DNA from: Caulobacteraceae bacterium
GTDB taxonomy: Bacteria; Pseudomonadota; Alphaproteobacteria; Caulobacterales; Caulobacteraceae
Assembly: GCA_028291305.1 (NCBI GenBank)
Contig: JAQGII010000094.1
Location: 1 to 8,882 of the forward strand
DNA length: 8,882 nucleotides
Reading direction: 5' to 3'
In this document: piece after piece, positions 1-7,666 of the stretch
Layout of the letters: each line of letters starts with the position of its first letter
Numbering within the stretch: position 1 is the first letter of the stretch
Made by a program: the position numbers and the translations under genes
The notes under the pieces: model-generated
Database searches by the model: none
Told to the model about the DNA's origin: nothing
Seen by the model: only the letters and a program-made list of their open reading frames with translations

Positions 1-4
1 TCTC

Positions 5-2236
5 GTGCGCCTCACCGACAGGCTGCGCGATATCGAGGATCCGGCCGACATCGCCTACGCGGCCTCGGAGGTGCTCGGCATGGCCCTGAGCGCAAGCCGG
101 GTCGGCTACGGCGCCATCGACGCGGACACCGACACCCTGCATGTCGATCGCGACTGGACAGCCCCGGGGGTGGATTCGCTGGCCGGGGTCACGCACCTGC
201 GCGACTACGGCTCCTTCATCGACAGCCTGAAAAGCGACGAGTCCATCGCCATCGCCGACGTCCGGCTGGACGACCGTACAGGCATCGCTTCGGACGCCCT
301 GGAAGCGCGCAGCGCGCGATCCTTCGTCAACGTGCCCATCGTCGAACAGGGACGCCTCGTCGCGGTCGTCTTCGTCAACGACGCCGCCGTGCGGCAGTGG
401 GCGCCGGAGGACCTCACCTTCGTCAGGGAAGTCGGCCAGCGGACCCATACCGCCGTCGAGCGGGCGCGAGGCCGGGCGGGCTTGCGGGAAAGCGAGGCGC
501 GCCTGCGGTTCCTGGACGCCCTTGGCAAGGAGACCGCCAAGATCGTCGACGCCGACGAGATCCTGGCCGCCACCACCCGCATGGTCGGCCAACATCTGGG
601 CATTTCTGGCTGCGCCTACGCCGACATCGACGAGGACGAGGACGGCTTCACCGTCCGCGGCGACTGGAGCGCGCCGGGTTCACCCAGCACCGTCGGCCAC
701 TACCGCCTGGCGGATTTCGGCAAGCTGGCGCCCAGGACCCTGAGGGTCGGCCTGCCGCTGATCGTCAATGACAGCCTGGCCGAACTCGACCCGGAGGAAG
801 CGGCGACGTTCCGCAACATGGGCATCGGCGCGGTGATCAGCATGCCCTTGGTCAAGGAAGGGCGGCTGACGGCCCTGATGGCGGTCTATGACAAGGCCCC
901 GCATGCCTGGTCGGCCAACGAGCTGGGCCTGATCCGCGAAGTGACCGAGCGCTCCTGGGCCCATGTGGAGCGGGTCGGGGCCGAGGCGGACCTGCGGGCC
1001 AGCGCGGCGGCCCTCAGCGAGCTGAACGCAACCCTGGAACAGAGGGTATACGAGCGCACCAGCCTGCTGATGCAGGCGGAGGACGCCCTGCGCCAGGCGC
1101 AGAAGATGGAAGCCGTCGGTCAACTGACCGGGGGCATCGCGCATGACTTCAACAATCTCCTCGCCGGCATCAGCGGCAACCTCGAAATGCTGGAGCTGCG
1201 CCTGACCGAGGGGCGCCTGGCCGGCGTCGAACGCTACATCGCGGCCGCCCAGAGCGGGTCACGTCGCGCCGCCGCCCTGACCCAGCGCCTGCTGGCCTTC
1301 TCCCGCCGCCAGACGCTCGATCCTCGGGCTACCGACGCGAACCGCCTGATCGCAGGCATGGAGGACCTGATCCGCCGCAGCGTCGGCCCCAATGTCGAAG
1401 TTGGAGTCGTCGGCGCCGACGGGCTGTGGACGACGAAGGTCGACCCGTCCCAACTCGAGAACTCACTGCTCAACTTCTGCATCAACGCCCGCGACGCCAT
1501 GGCCCCCAACGGAGGGCGCATCACCATCGAGACGGCCAACCTGTCCCTGAAGGACCCGGCCGCGCGGGAGCGCGACCTGGCGCCGGGCCAATATGTGTCG
1601 CTCTGCGTCACCGATACCGGCGCCGGCATGACGCCCGAAGTCATCAGCCGCGCCTTCGATCCGTTCTTCACCACCAAGCCGCTCGGGGCGGGCACCGGGC
1701 TTGGCCTGTCCATGGTCTACGGGTTCGCTCGCCAGTCCGGCGGACAGGTGCGGATCGATTCCGAAGTCGGCAAGGGCACGACGATATGCCTGTACCTGCC
1801 CCGCTTCCTCGGCGACGCCGAAAGCGCCGAAGCGACGGCGCGGCCGAGCGTGGACGCCGGCGACGGCGGCGGCGAGATCGTGCTTGTCGTCGAGGACGAA
1901 CCCACGATCCGGCTGCTCGTGGTCGAGGTCCTGGAGGACAGTGGCTACAAGGCGATCGAGGCGAGCGATGGCCCAGGCGCGCTTCGCGTCCTCCAGTCCG
2001 ACGCCCGCATCGACCTGCTGATCACGGATGTCGGCCTGCCCGGCGGCATCAACGGCCGGCAGATCGCGGACGCCGCACGCATCGACCGCCCCGGCCTCAA
2101 GGTGTTGTTCATCACCGGCTACGCCGAGAAGGCCGTGCTCGGAAGCGGCCAGCTGGAGACGGGGATGGCGGTGATCACCAAGCCTTTCGTCATGGCGGCG
2201 CTCGGCGCCAAGGTCCGCGACCTCATCGACAGCTGA
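5..2236 (+). CDS. Hybrid sensor histidine kinase, GAF-GAF-HisKA-HATPase-REC (possibly 5'-partial)
   Basis: Cytoplasmic sensor kinase that would autophosphorylate on His and pass phosphate to its own receiver. Two GAF-like sensor domains lie at about residues 15-155 and 185-325; they look like an internal duplication, with DWTAPG at 50-55 and DWSAPG at 220-225. A coiled-coil linker (about 326-366) leads to the H-box with H380 in GGIAHDFNN. The ATPase has the N-box at N494 (NARDAM), G1 at D537 (DTGAGM) and G2 at 561-568 (GAGTGLGL). The receiver (about 628-740) has the acidic pair E630/D631, phospho-acceptor D675 (ITDVGLPG) and K726 (TKPF). There is no membrane segment or signal peptide, so the input is probably intracellular. 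The GTG at position 5 is the first possible start, but the frame is open to the window edge and the protein begins right at a GAF domain, so upstream sequence (for example a PAS domain) may be missing. No separate response regulator is adjacent. The ligand is unknown. Confidence 0.93.
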   Translation: MRLTDRLRDIEDPADIAYAASEVLGMALSASRVGYGAIDADTDTLHVDRDWTAPGVDSLAGVTHLRDYGSFIDSLKSDESIAIADVRLDDRTGIASDALEARSARSFVNVPIVEQGRLVAVVFVNDAAVRQWAPEDLTFVREVGQRTHTAVERARGRAGLRESEARLRFLDALGKETAKIVDADEILAATTRMVGQHLGISGCAYADIDEDEDGFTVRGDWSAPGSPSTVGHYRLADFGKLAPRTLRVGLPLIVNDSLAELDPEEAATFRNMGIGAVISMPLVKEGRLTALMAVYDKAPHAWSANELGLIREVTERSWAHVERVGAEADLRASAAALSELNATLEQRVYERTSLLMQAEDALRQAQKMEAVGQLTGGIAHDFNNLLAGISGNLEMLELRLTEGRLAGVERYIAAAQSGSRRAAALTQRLLAFSRRQTLDPRATDANRLIAGMEDLIRRSVGPNVEVGVVGADGLWTTKVDPSQLENSLLNFCINARDAMAPNGGRITIETANLSLKDPAARERDLAPGQYVSLCVTDTGAGMTPEVISRAFDPFFTTKPLGAGTGLGLSMVYGFARQSGGQVRIDSEVGKGTTICLYLPRFLGDAESAEATARPSVDAGDGGGEIVLVVEDEPTIRLLVVEVLEDSGYKAIEASDGPGALRVLQSDARIDLLITDVGLPGGINGRQIADAARIDRPGLKVLFITGYAEKAVLGSGQLETGMAVITKPFVMAALGAKVRDLIDS

Positions 2237-2248
2237 GCGCGCCGGTCT

Positions 2249-3784
2249 TCAGCAGCGTCCCGCTCGGTCCCCGAAGCGCGCCTCCAGTGCGGACCGCACC
2301 TCGGCCAGGACGCTGTCCCAGTCGCCGATGGCCGGTTGCAGGAACAGGCGGGCGGTGGGGTACCAGGGGCTGTCGAGCCGCTGCGGCAGCCAGCGCCAGC
2401 AGGCGTCGAAACGGTTCATGATCCAGACCGGCTTGCCCAGGGCGCCGGCCAGGTGCGCGGTGGAGGTGTCGACGGTGACCACCAGGTCGAGGGTCTCGAT
2501 CAGGGCGGCGGTGTCGGCGAAATCGCCGATGTCCTTGGCCGTGTCGGCGATGGGCGGACCGTCCCAGGCCCCCTGGTCCAGGGCGGCGAACTCGCCCTCG
2601 GCGGGCTGGCCCTTCTGCAGGCTGAAGAAGTCGGCGTTCACGCCCTTGAGCGCCGCCAGCTTGGCGAGCGGGATGTTGCGCCGGCCGTTGATGGCCTTCA
2701 GCTCCGGCTGGTCCGGGCGCACGCCGCTGGACCACGCCAGCCCCACCCGCGGCCTGGTCTTCGGACCCAGCCGGGCGGCCCAGGCGGCGGTCCTGGCCGG
2801 GTCGGCGAACAGGTAGGGGACCCCCGCAGGGATGGTTTCCACCGTCGTGCGGAAGGCGAACGGCAGGCTCATCATGGGGCAGTGCAGGTCGAAGGCCGGC
2901 AGCGGTTGGCCGTGCTCCACGAGCTGGTCGACGCCGGGCAGGGTCGCCATCAGGGCCGCCAGCGGCGCCTCCACCTCGACCACCACCCGCGCACCCCGAT
3001 CCGCCGCCGGCTTGGCGTAGCGGCAGAACTGCAGGATGTCGCCGAAGCCCTGCTCGCTGTGCAGCAGCAGGGTCTTGCCGGCCAGCGGCTCCTCGCCCCG
3101 CCAGAAGGGCGCGGAAAAGGCCCGGCTGCGCAGGTAGGCGACCATCCGCTGGCTCTTCCAGCGCCACTCCAGCAGCTCCAGACCCCGGGCGTAGTCGCCC
3201 AGGGCCAGCCGGGCGAAGCCGGCGTTGACGCGGATCTCGGCGACGCCGGGCTCCAGCGCCATGGCCTTGTCGAAGCTGTCGGCGGCCTCAGCATTGCGGT
3301 TGAGGGCGCGCAGGGCGTTGCCGCGGTTGTTCAGCACCCAGGCCAGGTTCGGCTGGCGGGCCAGGGCCGCGTCGTAGCCGGCCAGGGCCTCGGCGGGGCG
3401 GCCGAGTTCGAGCAGGGCGCTGGCCCGGTTGACCTGGGCGTCGAGGAATCCCGGATCGAGCGCCAGCGCCGCCTCGCACGCCTCCAGCGCCTCGTCGTGG
3501 GCCCCGGTTTCGCGCAGCGCGTTGCCGAGGTTGCCGTGGGCGGCGGCGTCGCGCGGATCCAGCGCGATGGACCGCCGGATCAGGCCGATGCCCTCGTTGA
3601 CCTCGCCCGCCTTCAGCAGGACCAACCCCATCAGGTGATGGGCCAGGGCATGGTCGGGATCGGCCGCCACGACCTCGCCCAAGGCCTGCCAGGCCTCCTC
3701 CAGCCGCCCCTGCTGCAGCAAGGCGACGCCGTTCTGCAGGCGCATGCCGACGGTTGCGGCGGTGGAATAGATGTTGCCGGCCAT
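2249..3784 (-). CDS. TPR protein with GT9/GT41-like glycosyltransferase C-terminal domain
   Basis: Protein of 511 aa from the chosen start. Five tandem 34-residue TPR units are visible at residues 14-183, each closing with a D/Q/E-P turn (ADPDHA, LDPRDA, LDPGFL, RQPNLA, LEPGVA), with a partial sixth to about 210. The C-terminal half has the layout of TPR-linked glycosyltransferase-like proteins: EQGFGD at 244-249, VGLAWSS at 347-353, and DTSTAHLAGALG at 439-450, the last resembling the nucleotide-sugar-binding end of GT-B enzymes. Relatives are often tied to surface polysaccharide or protein glycosylation; the acceptor here is unknown. An upstream in-frame ATG at 3853 would add 23 residues, overlap the transporter gene and have AGG touching the start codon. 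The ATG at 3784 has GGGAA 10 bp upstream and leaves a 43-bp gap, so it is preferred. It is the last gene of the leftward run and converges with the kinase 12 bp away. Membership in the catabolic operon is doubtful on function. Confidence 0.85.
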   Translation of the reverse strand: MAGNIYSTAATVGMRLQNGVALLQQGRLEEAWQALGEVVAADPDHALAHHLMGLVLLKAGEVNEGIGLIRRSIALDPRDAAAHGNLGNALRETGAHDEALEACEAALALDPGFLDAQVNRASALLELGRPAEALAGYDAALARQPNLAWVLNNRGNALRALNRNAEAADSFDKAMALEPGVAEIRVNAGFARLALGDYARGLELLEWRWKSQRMVAYLRSRAFSAPFWRGEEPLAGKTLLLHSEQGFGDILQFCRYAKPAADRGARVVVEVEAPLAALMATLPGVDQLVEHGQPLPAFDLHCPMMSLPFAFRTTVETIPAGVPYLFADPARTAAWAARLGPKTRPRVGLAWSSGVRPDQPELKAINGRRNIPLAKLAALKGVNADFFSLQKGQPAEGEFAALDQGAWDGPPIADTAKDIGDFADTAALIETLDLVVTVDTSTAHLAGALGKPVWIMNRFDACWRWLPQRLDSPWYPTARLFLQPAIGDWDSVLAEVRSALEARFGDRAGRC

Positions 3785-3827
3785 GGACTGCGCGTTCCCG
3801 ATACCCTGGCCGGCAGCAGACGGACGG

Positions 3828-5072
3828 TCAGACCGGCGCGAACTCCGTAGCATCCTGCAGGGCGCTGCGCATCTTGCCCGGCGCGGTCTCGTGCAGGCCC
3901 ATGCCGAGGAAGCCGGCCAGCAGGGCCAGGGCCGCCAGGATCCACATCACCGCCGGCAACCCCGCCAGGTCGGCCGCTTTGCCGGCGACCGCCGGGCTGA
4001 ACACGCCGCCGATCACCTCGCCCAGGCCCATGACGAAGCCGGCGGCCGTGGCCACGTAGCGCGCCGGGATGGTCTCGGAGGGGATGGTGGCCATGAACAG
4101 CGGGAAGATGCCGTTCAGCGCCCAGCCGAAGAAGAAGACCGGCGCCAGGATCCAGGGCGAGCCGCCCAGGTACATGGCGCCGAAGGGGATCATCAGTCCC
4201 AGGAAGGGGATGGCGATCATCACCGGGCGCCGGCCGACGCGGTCGGAGATGGCCGGCACCACGAAGCTGCCGACCGTGGCCGACAGCCCCAGCGCGCCCA
4301 TCAGCCAGCCCGCGGCCTTGGGGTCGAAACCGCGCACCTGGGTCAGGAACAGCGGCATGAAGGCCCAGGTGATCACCAGATAGGAGACCAGCAGGACGGC
4401 GATCAGCGAGCACAGGATCATGTTGCGGTGCTTGAACGCCTCGGCCAGGGTCAGCCGGTCCTCCGCCCCGCCCTCGCCGTCCGCGCGTTCGGGGTCCTTG
4501 ACGAAGAACCAGATCAGGGCCGCGCAGATCAGGCCCGGGGCGCCGGCCAGGAAGAAGGCGTGGCGCCAGCCGAAGGTCGCAGCGAACACGGTCAGCACCA
4601 CCGGCGCGACGAAGGAGCCGAGGAAGTTGGAGCCGAAATTCTGGGTCACCCCCATGGCCAGGCCGCGCCGCTGCGGCGAGACCTCGGCGGCGACCAGCGA
4701 ATGGGAGATCGGCAGGACGGCGCCTTCCGCCGCGCCCATCAGCAGGCGCGCGCCCAGCAGCATCACGAAGGAGGAGGCGATCCCCGACATCAGCGAGCAG
4801 ACCGAGAAGGCCACGCCGGCCATGACGATGAAGATCTTCTTGCGGCCGGCCCGGTCCGACCAGGCGCCGATGAACAGCCCCGACAGGGCCCAGGTGAACG
4901 ATAGCGCCGAGGACAGGTAGCCCACCTGGGAGAAGCTGAGCTTCAAGTCCGGCTGCACATAGGGCATCAGGAAGTTCAGCGCGTTGCGGTCGAAAAACAG
5001 CACGCCGAAGTTCAGGCTCAGGATCGCCACCATGGTCGCCTGGTAGCGGGCGCTCGTCTTCTGCGTCGTCAT
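3828..5072 (-). CDS. MFS transporter, anion:cation symporter-like
   Basis: Inner-membrane secondary transporter of 414 aa, normal for a 12-helix MFS protein; many long hydrophobic stretches are evident. TM1 carries FFDRNALNF (D28, R29), like the D-R pair of the ACS group (hexuronate, phthalate and other organic anion symporters). It lacks the DGxD motif typical of the aromatic acid:H+ symporter group. The signature loop motif A, GAWSDRAGRKK, is at 69-79, and a degenerate copy (SDRVGRRP) follows in the second half. A hydrophilic central loop (about residues 195-215, KDPERADGEGG) separates the two six-helix bundles. The start is supported by AGGGAG at 5083-5078 with 5-nt spacing. It follows the MDR gene by 49 bp in the same direction, consistent with import of the operon's substrate, probably a carboxylate or other anion. 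The exact substrate cannot be read from sequence. Confidence 0.92.
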   Translation of the reverse strand: MTTQKTSARYQATMVAILSLNFGVLFFDRNALNFLMPYVQPDLKLSFSQVGYLSSALSFTWALSGLFIGAWSDRAGRKKIFIVMAGVAFSVCSLMSGIASSFVMLLGARLLMGAAEGAVLPISHSLVAAEVSPQRRGLAMGVTQNFGSNFLGSFVAPVVLTVFAATFGWRHAFFLAGAPGLICAALIWFFVKDPERADGEGGAEDRLTLAEAFKHRNMILCSLIAVLLVSYLVITWAFMPLFLTQVRGFDPKAAGWLMGALGLSATVGSFVVPAISDRVGRRPVMIAIPFLGLMIPFGAMYLGGSPWILAPVFFFGWALNGIFPLFMATIPSETIPARYVATAAGFVMGLGEVIGGVFSPAVAGKAADLAGLPAVMWILAALALLAGFLGMGLHETAPGKMRSALQDATEFAPV

Positions 5073-5075
5073 CGG

Positions 5076-5083
5076 CTCTCCCT
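5076..5083 (-). promoter_or_regulatory. Ribosome binding site of the MFS gene
   Basis: The leftward strand reads AGGGAGAG just before the ATG at 5072. This is a good Shine-Dalgarno match and fixes the start of the transporter gene. It lies in the 49-bp gap after the MDR gene, so the transporter is initiated independently rather than by overlap coupling. Confidence 0.7.
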
Positions 5084-5121
5084 GTCCGCTCCTTCTTGGC
5101 TGGAGCGTTTGTCGTCAGTTG

Positions 5122-6123
5122 TTACGGCGCCACCATCACCTTGCACTGATGGGTCCGCTTGCGCAGCGCCTCGAAGGTGTCGGGAAGCTGCGCCAGGTCG
5201 ATGGTCTGGGTGATCAGCGCGCGCGGCTCCACCGCCCCGGCGCTGAGGGCGTCCAGCGACGCCTCGTATTCCTGGCTCTTGAAGAAGGCGGCGAACTGGA
5301 TGCGCGCCTCCTTGGACAGGGCCTTGAACGGGATGAAGCTGTCGGGCCTGGTGCACAGCCCCTGCACCAGCACCGTGCCGTGGACGCGGATGTGCTCCAC
5401 CGCCTGGGCGATCATGCCCGGCACGCCGACGCATTCGAACACCAGGTCGGCCTTGCCGCCGAGGATGCGGTCGGCCTGGGCCACGTGATCCTCGGGGCCG
5501 GCCACGAAGGCGGTGGCGCCCATGGTCATCGCCCGCTCTTCCTGGAACCGTTCCAGGTCGGTGATCACCACATGGCTGGCGCCCATCCGCCGGACCCAGA
5601 AAGCGGTCGCCAGGCCGATCGGGCCGGCCCCCAGGATCACCACCTTGTCGCCGGGCCGCAGACCCGACTGCATCACCCCGTGCAGGGCCACCGCCAGGGG
5701 TTCGACCAGAGCCCCGTCGGCGATGCTGGCGGAACTGGGCAGGCGCACGATCTGGCGGGCCTCGGCCAGGGCGTATTCGCCGTAGCCGCCGCCGATCAGC
5801 GCCATCTCGAGACACCAGGCGGGCTCGCCCGCCAGGCAGCTGGGGCAATGGCCGCAGCCCTTGACCGGCGGCACCGACACCCGGTCGCCGAGGCGCAGGC
5901 CCTCCACGCCCTTGCCGATGGCCGCCACCTCGCCGGCGAATTCGTGGCCGAGCACCGCGCCGGACGGGACGCCGAACATCGGGTCCTCGGTCATGTGCAG
6001 GTCCGAGCCGCAGATGCCGCAGCGCCCGACCTTGATCACCACCTCGCCGGGGCCCGGCTCCGGATCGGGCAGCGCCTCGATGCACAGCTTCTGGCCCAGG
6101 CCCTTGAACACGGCTGCTTTCAT
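5122..6123 (-). CDS. Zinc-dependent medium-chain alcohol dehydrogenase (MDR)
   Basis: NAD(P)-dependent oxidoreductase of 333 aa that would interconvert an alcohol and an aldehyde or ketone. Catalytic zinc ligands are visible as C38 (CGICGSDLH), H60 and E61 (GHEFAG), with E141 (VEPLAVALHG) in the usual fourth position. The structural zinc lobe is complete with C90, C93, C96 and C104. The Rossmann fold has GAGPIG at 165-170, and D188 at the end of the second strand favours NAD+ over NADP+. The general look is that of the sorbitol/threonine/butanediol dehydrogenase branch; the substrate is not identifiable. The start ATG at 6123 overlaps the stop of the upstream SDR gene as ATGA, indicating translational coupling, so the two dehydrogenases are probably made together and may act on the same or successive intermediates. 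The open frame continues far upstream of this ATG, but that stretch is antiparallel noise over the SDR and cupin genes. Confidence 0.93.
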   Translation of the reverse strand: MKAAVFKGLGQKLCIEALPDPEPGPGEVVIKVGRCGICGSDLHMTEDPMFGVPSGAVLGHEFAGEVAAIGKGVEGLRLGDRVSVPPVKGCGHCPSCLAGEPAWCLEMALIGGGYGEYALAEARQIVRLPSSASIADGALVEPLAVALHGVMQSGLRPGDKVVILGAGPIGLATAFWVRRMGASHVVITDLERFQEERAMTMGATAFVAGPEDHVAQADRILGGKADLVFECVGVPGMIAQAVEHIRVHGTVLVQGLCTRPDSFIPFKALSKEARIQFAAFFKSQEYEASLDALSAGAVEPRALITQTIDLAQLPDTFEALRKRTHQCKVMVAP

Positions 6124-6956
6124 CGGTGCAGGTTCCCGATCATGGCGCCGCCATCGATCACCACATGGGCGCCGGTCATGTAGGAGGAGGCGTCGGAGGC
6201 CAGATACAGGGCCAGCGGCTTGATCTGGTTGGTTTCGGCGATCCGGCCCAGGGGCACGCTGTTGTCCCAGGCCGCGCGCACCACCGGATCGCGCAGCCAG
6301 CCGCCGCCGATGTTGGTGACGAAGGGGCCGGGCGCGATGGCGTTCACCCGCACGCCGAACTCGGCCAGCTCCAGGGCGAGATGGCGGACCATGTGCGCCA
6401 CACCGGCCTTGGCCGGCATGTAGGGCATGCCGACGATCGGTTCGTTGAACACGGCGGCGTTGGACGAGGTGGCGACGATCGAGCCCTTGCGGGCCGGCTT
6501 CATCAGGCGCGCCGCCTCGCGGAAGGTGTTGAACACGCCGGTCAGGTTGATGGAGATGGTCCGGTCCCAGCGCGCCGGGTCCATGGTGTCGATCTGGCCG
6601 TCCTCGGTGCGATGGCCCTCCGGGCTCCAGAAACCCGCCCCGGGGTCGATGCCGGCGTTGGCGAAGCAGATGTCGAGCCCGCCATAGGCCGCCGCATGGT
6701 CGTCGAACACCGCGGTCATGCCCGCCCGGTCGGCCACGTCCAGCGTGGCCGCGCGCGCCTCGGCGCCGCCGGCCCGCAGGCGCTCGGCCTCGCGCTCGGC
6801 GCCGTCGCCGTCGATGTCGGTCAAGGTGACCCTGGCCCCCGCCTCGGCCAGCATCTCGGCATAGGCCAGGCCGATGCCCGAGGCGGCGCCGGTCACCAGG
6901 CCGGACCGCCCGCGGATGTCGAACTGGTCGAGGATGCTGTTGCGGGTGACGCCCAT
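6120..6956 (-). CDS. Short-chain dehydrogenase/reductase (classical SDR)
   Basis: Soluble NAD(P)-dependent oxidoreductase of 278 aa. Classical SDR motifs in order: TGAASGIG at 22-29 (cofactor binding), D47 after the second strand (suggesting NAD(H)), D73-V74 (adenine pocket), NAG at 100-102, N137, the Ser pair 164-165, and Y179-x3-K183 as catalytic core. The spacing from S165 to Y179 is one residue longer than usual, and the segment between NAG and N137 (about 105-130, containing FWSPEGHRTEDG) is longer than in ordinary SDRs; both flank the substrate pocket. It starts 9 bp after the cupin stop with no strong Shine-Dalgarno, so it probably depends on reinitiation from the cupin gene. It ends in an ATGA overlap with the MDR gene. 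Likely role: oxidation of a secondary alcohol, or ketone reduction, in the same pathway as the cupin. The substrate is unknown. Confidence 0.93.
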   Translation of the reverse strand: MGVTRNSILDQFDIRGRSGLVTGAASGIGLAYAEMLAEAGARVTLTDIDGDGAEREAERLRAGGAEARAATLDVADRAGMTAVFDDHAAAYGGLDICFANAGIDPGAGFWSPEGHRTEDGQIDTMDPARWDRTISINLTGVFNTFREAARLMKPARKGSIVATSSNAAVFNEPIVGMPYMPAKAGVAHMVRHLALELAEFGVRVNAIAPGPFVTNIGGGWLRDPVVRAAWDNSVPLGRIAETNQIKPLALYLASDASSYMTGAHVVIDGGAMIGNLHR

Positions 6957-6965
6957 GCGCCGCGA

Positions 6966-7487
6966 CTAGATGAACAGCTGCTTGTTGATGGGGATGCCGT
7001 TGGCTTCGCAGTAGCCGGTGTAGTGTTTGATGAACCAGAAGACGTCGAGCGTCTCGGTCCACTTGCCCTCCTGGTCGTAGAACTCCAGCGCGCCCTGCAG
7101 CCAGAAGATGGCCTTCATGCCCTCGGGGTGCTTGGACACCAGGGTGTGGGCGGTGCCGGGGGTCTCGGTGATGAAGTCGCCGGGCGTCGCCACCCAGTCG
7201 TACTCCAGGTACTGGACGCTGCCTTCCAGCACCATCGCCGACACCGCGCCGTGGTGCTTGTGGGTGCCGAGCCAGCCGCCCGACTTCACCCACAGGATGT
7301 TGCAGTAGCTGTTGCTGCGCACGTCGAAGGCGAGGTGGCGGATGAAGGCGGTGTCGCCGAAGGGCACCCAGGGGGAGTCCTTCTCCGAGGCGCTGACGTA
7401 GGTGCCTTCCACGCCGTATTTCTGGATCATGTCCAGGTTCGGCTCGGGCACTTTGGTGATCTTGAACTGGGGCGCGCCGTCATCCAT
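6966..7487 (-). CDS. Cupin dioxygenase, 2,4'-dihydroxyacetophenone dioxygenase family
   Basis: Small soluble cupin of 173 aa and probable metal-dependent C-C cleaving dioxygenase. The sequence resembles the 2,4'-dihydroxyacetophenone dioxygenase family, whose founding member splits an aryl hydroxymethyl ketone into a benzoate and formate using O2. Visible family features are SPWVPFGD (38-45), the first metal pair H76-K-H78 followed by H79, VLEGS (86-90), YLEYDWVATPGD (93-104), and the third ligand candidate H114 in PGTAHTLV. A carboxylate ligand would be E95 or E88; the glutamate is not at the place of the standard cupin motif 1. The start at 7487 is chosen because GAGGAA lies 8 nt upstream (7501-7496); the longer frame to 7565 has an arginine-rich, unconserved-looking extension. 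First gene of the leftward operon, directly behind the divergent promoter. The exact substrate is not proven; non-catalytic or other cupin functions remain possible. Confidence 0.87.
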   Translation of the reverse strand: MDDGAPQFKITKVPEPNLDMIQKYGVEGTYVSASEKDSPWVPFGDTAFIRHLAFDVRSNSYCNILWVKSGGWLGTHKHHGAVSAMVLEGSVQYLEYDWVATPGDFITETPGTAHTLVSKHPEGMKAIFWLQGALEFYDQEGKWTETLDVFWFIKHYTGYCEANGIPINKQLFI

Positions 7488-7494
7488 CGGACCG

Positions 7495-7503
7495 TTTCCT
7501 CTT
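7495..7503 (-). promoter_or_regulatory. Ribosome binding site of the cupin gene
   Basis: The leftward strand reads AAGAGGAAA, with GAGGAA ending 8 nt before the ATG at 7487. It decides between this start and the longer in-frame possibility at 7565. Confidence 0.65.
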
Positions 7504-7542
7504 GCACCCCGTCTTGTCGGCCGGCGGGGATGGGCGATGTTA

Positions 7543-7562
7543 GCCTGCACGGGCCCGCAGGC
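7543..7562 (-). promoter_or_regulatory. GC-rich inverted repeat in the leftward operon leader
   Basis: GCCTGC at 7543-7548 and GCAGGC at 7557-7562 are perfect 6-bp inverted arms around an 8-nt centre that itself contains GGGCCC. If the leftward transcript begins near 7569, the hairpin forms within its first 30 nt. It has no T-tract, so it is not a terminator. It could stabilise the mRNA 5' end or be a protein-binding site; neither is shown. Confidence 0.35.
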
Positions 7563-7575
7563 CATGCCGGATTTG

Positions 7576-7604
7576 GTTATTCACGAAAATGTATACAAAG
7601 CCAA
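7576..7604 (-). promoter_or_regulatory. Candidate sigma70-type promoter of the cupin-SDR-MDR-MFS operon
   Basis: On the leftward strand TTGGCT (7604-7599) is followed after exactly 17 bp by AATAAC (7581-7576), a fair -35/-10 pair in otherwise GC-rich DNA. The start of transcription would fall near 7569, giving a leader of about 80 nt. The spacer contains the TGTATACA palindrome, an arrangement expected for repression by steric block. Assigned by eye only. Confidence 0.45.
7590..7597. promoter_or_regulatory. Candidate operator TGTATACA (site 1)
   Basis: Perfect 8-bp palindrome inside the spacer of the proposed leftward promoter. It fits the general GntR-superfamily half-site pattern (yGT...ACr), which is known to control many catabolic operons. 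No GntR gene is in the window, so the cognate regulator is a guess. Confidence 0.4.
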
Positions 7605-7666
7605 GCGCCTCGGTGCAGAGTTGACAGCGATCTTGCCTTTCCCGGCTGGGTCGGCGAGGCGATAAA

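Noticed and set aside
1046..1051. GTATAC inside the kinase gene
   Set aside because: It lies in the coiled-coil coding region with no promoter context and is within chance expectation for the window.
2336..3850. Long rightward open frame opposite the TPR-glycosyltransferase
   Set aside because: Low-complexity Gly/Gln/Arg composition with no domain; it mirrors the strong TPR repeats on the other strand.
3785..3853. Upstream start for the TPR protein
   Set aside because: It would overlap the transporter stop, its AGG touches the ATG with no spacing, and the added residues look like non-coding sequence; the ATG at 3784 is better placed.
5087..5107. Inverted repeat CGCTCC/GGAGCG between the MDR and MFS genes
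   Set aside because: The stem is only 6 bp with a 9-nt loop and no T-tract on the leftward strand, so it is not a convincing terminator or attenuator.
7621..7626. Perfect TTGACA, a possible rightward -35 box
   Set aside because: At 16-18 bp downstream there is only GC-rich sequence and no -10-like hexamer; the first candidate (GATAAA) is 34 bp away.
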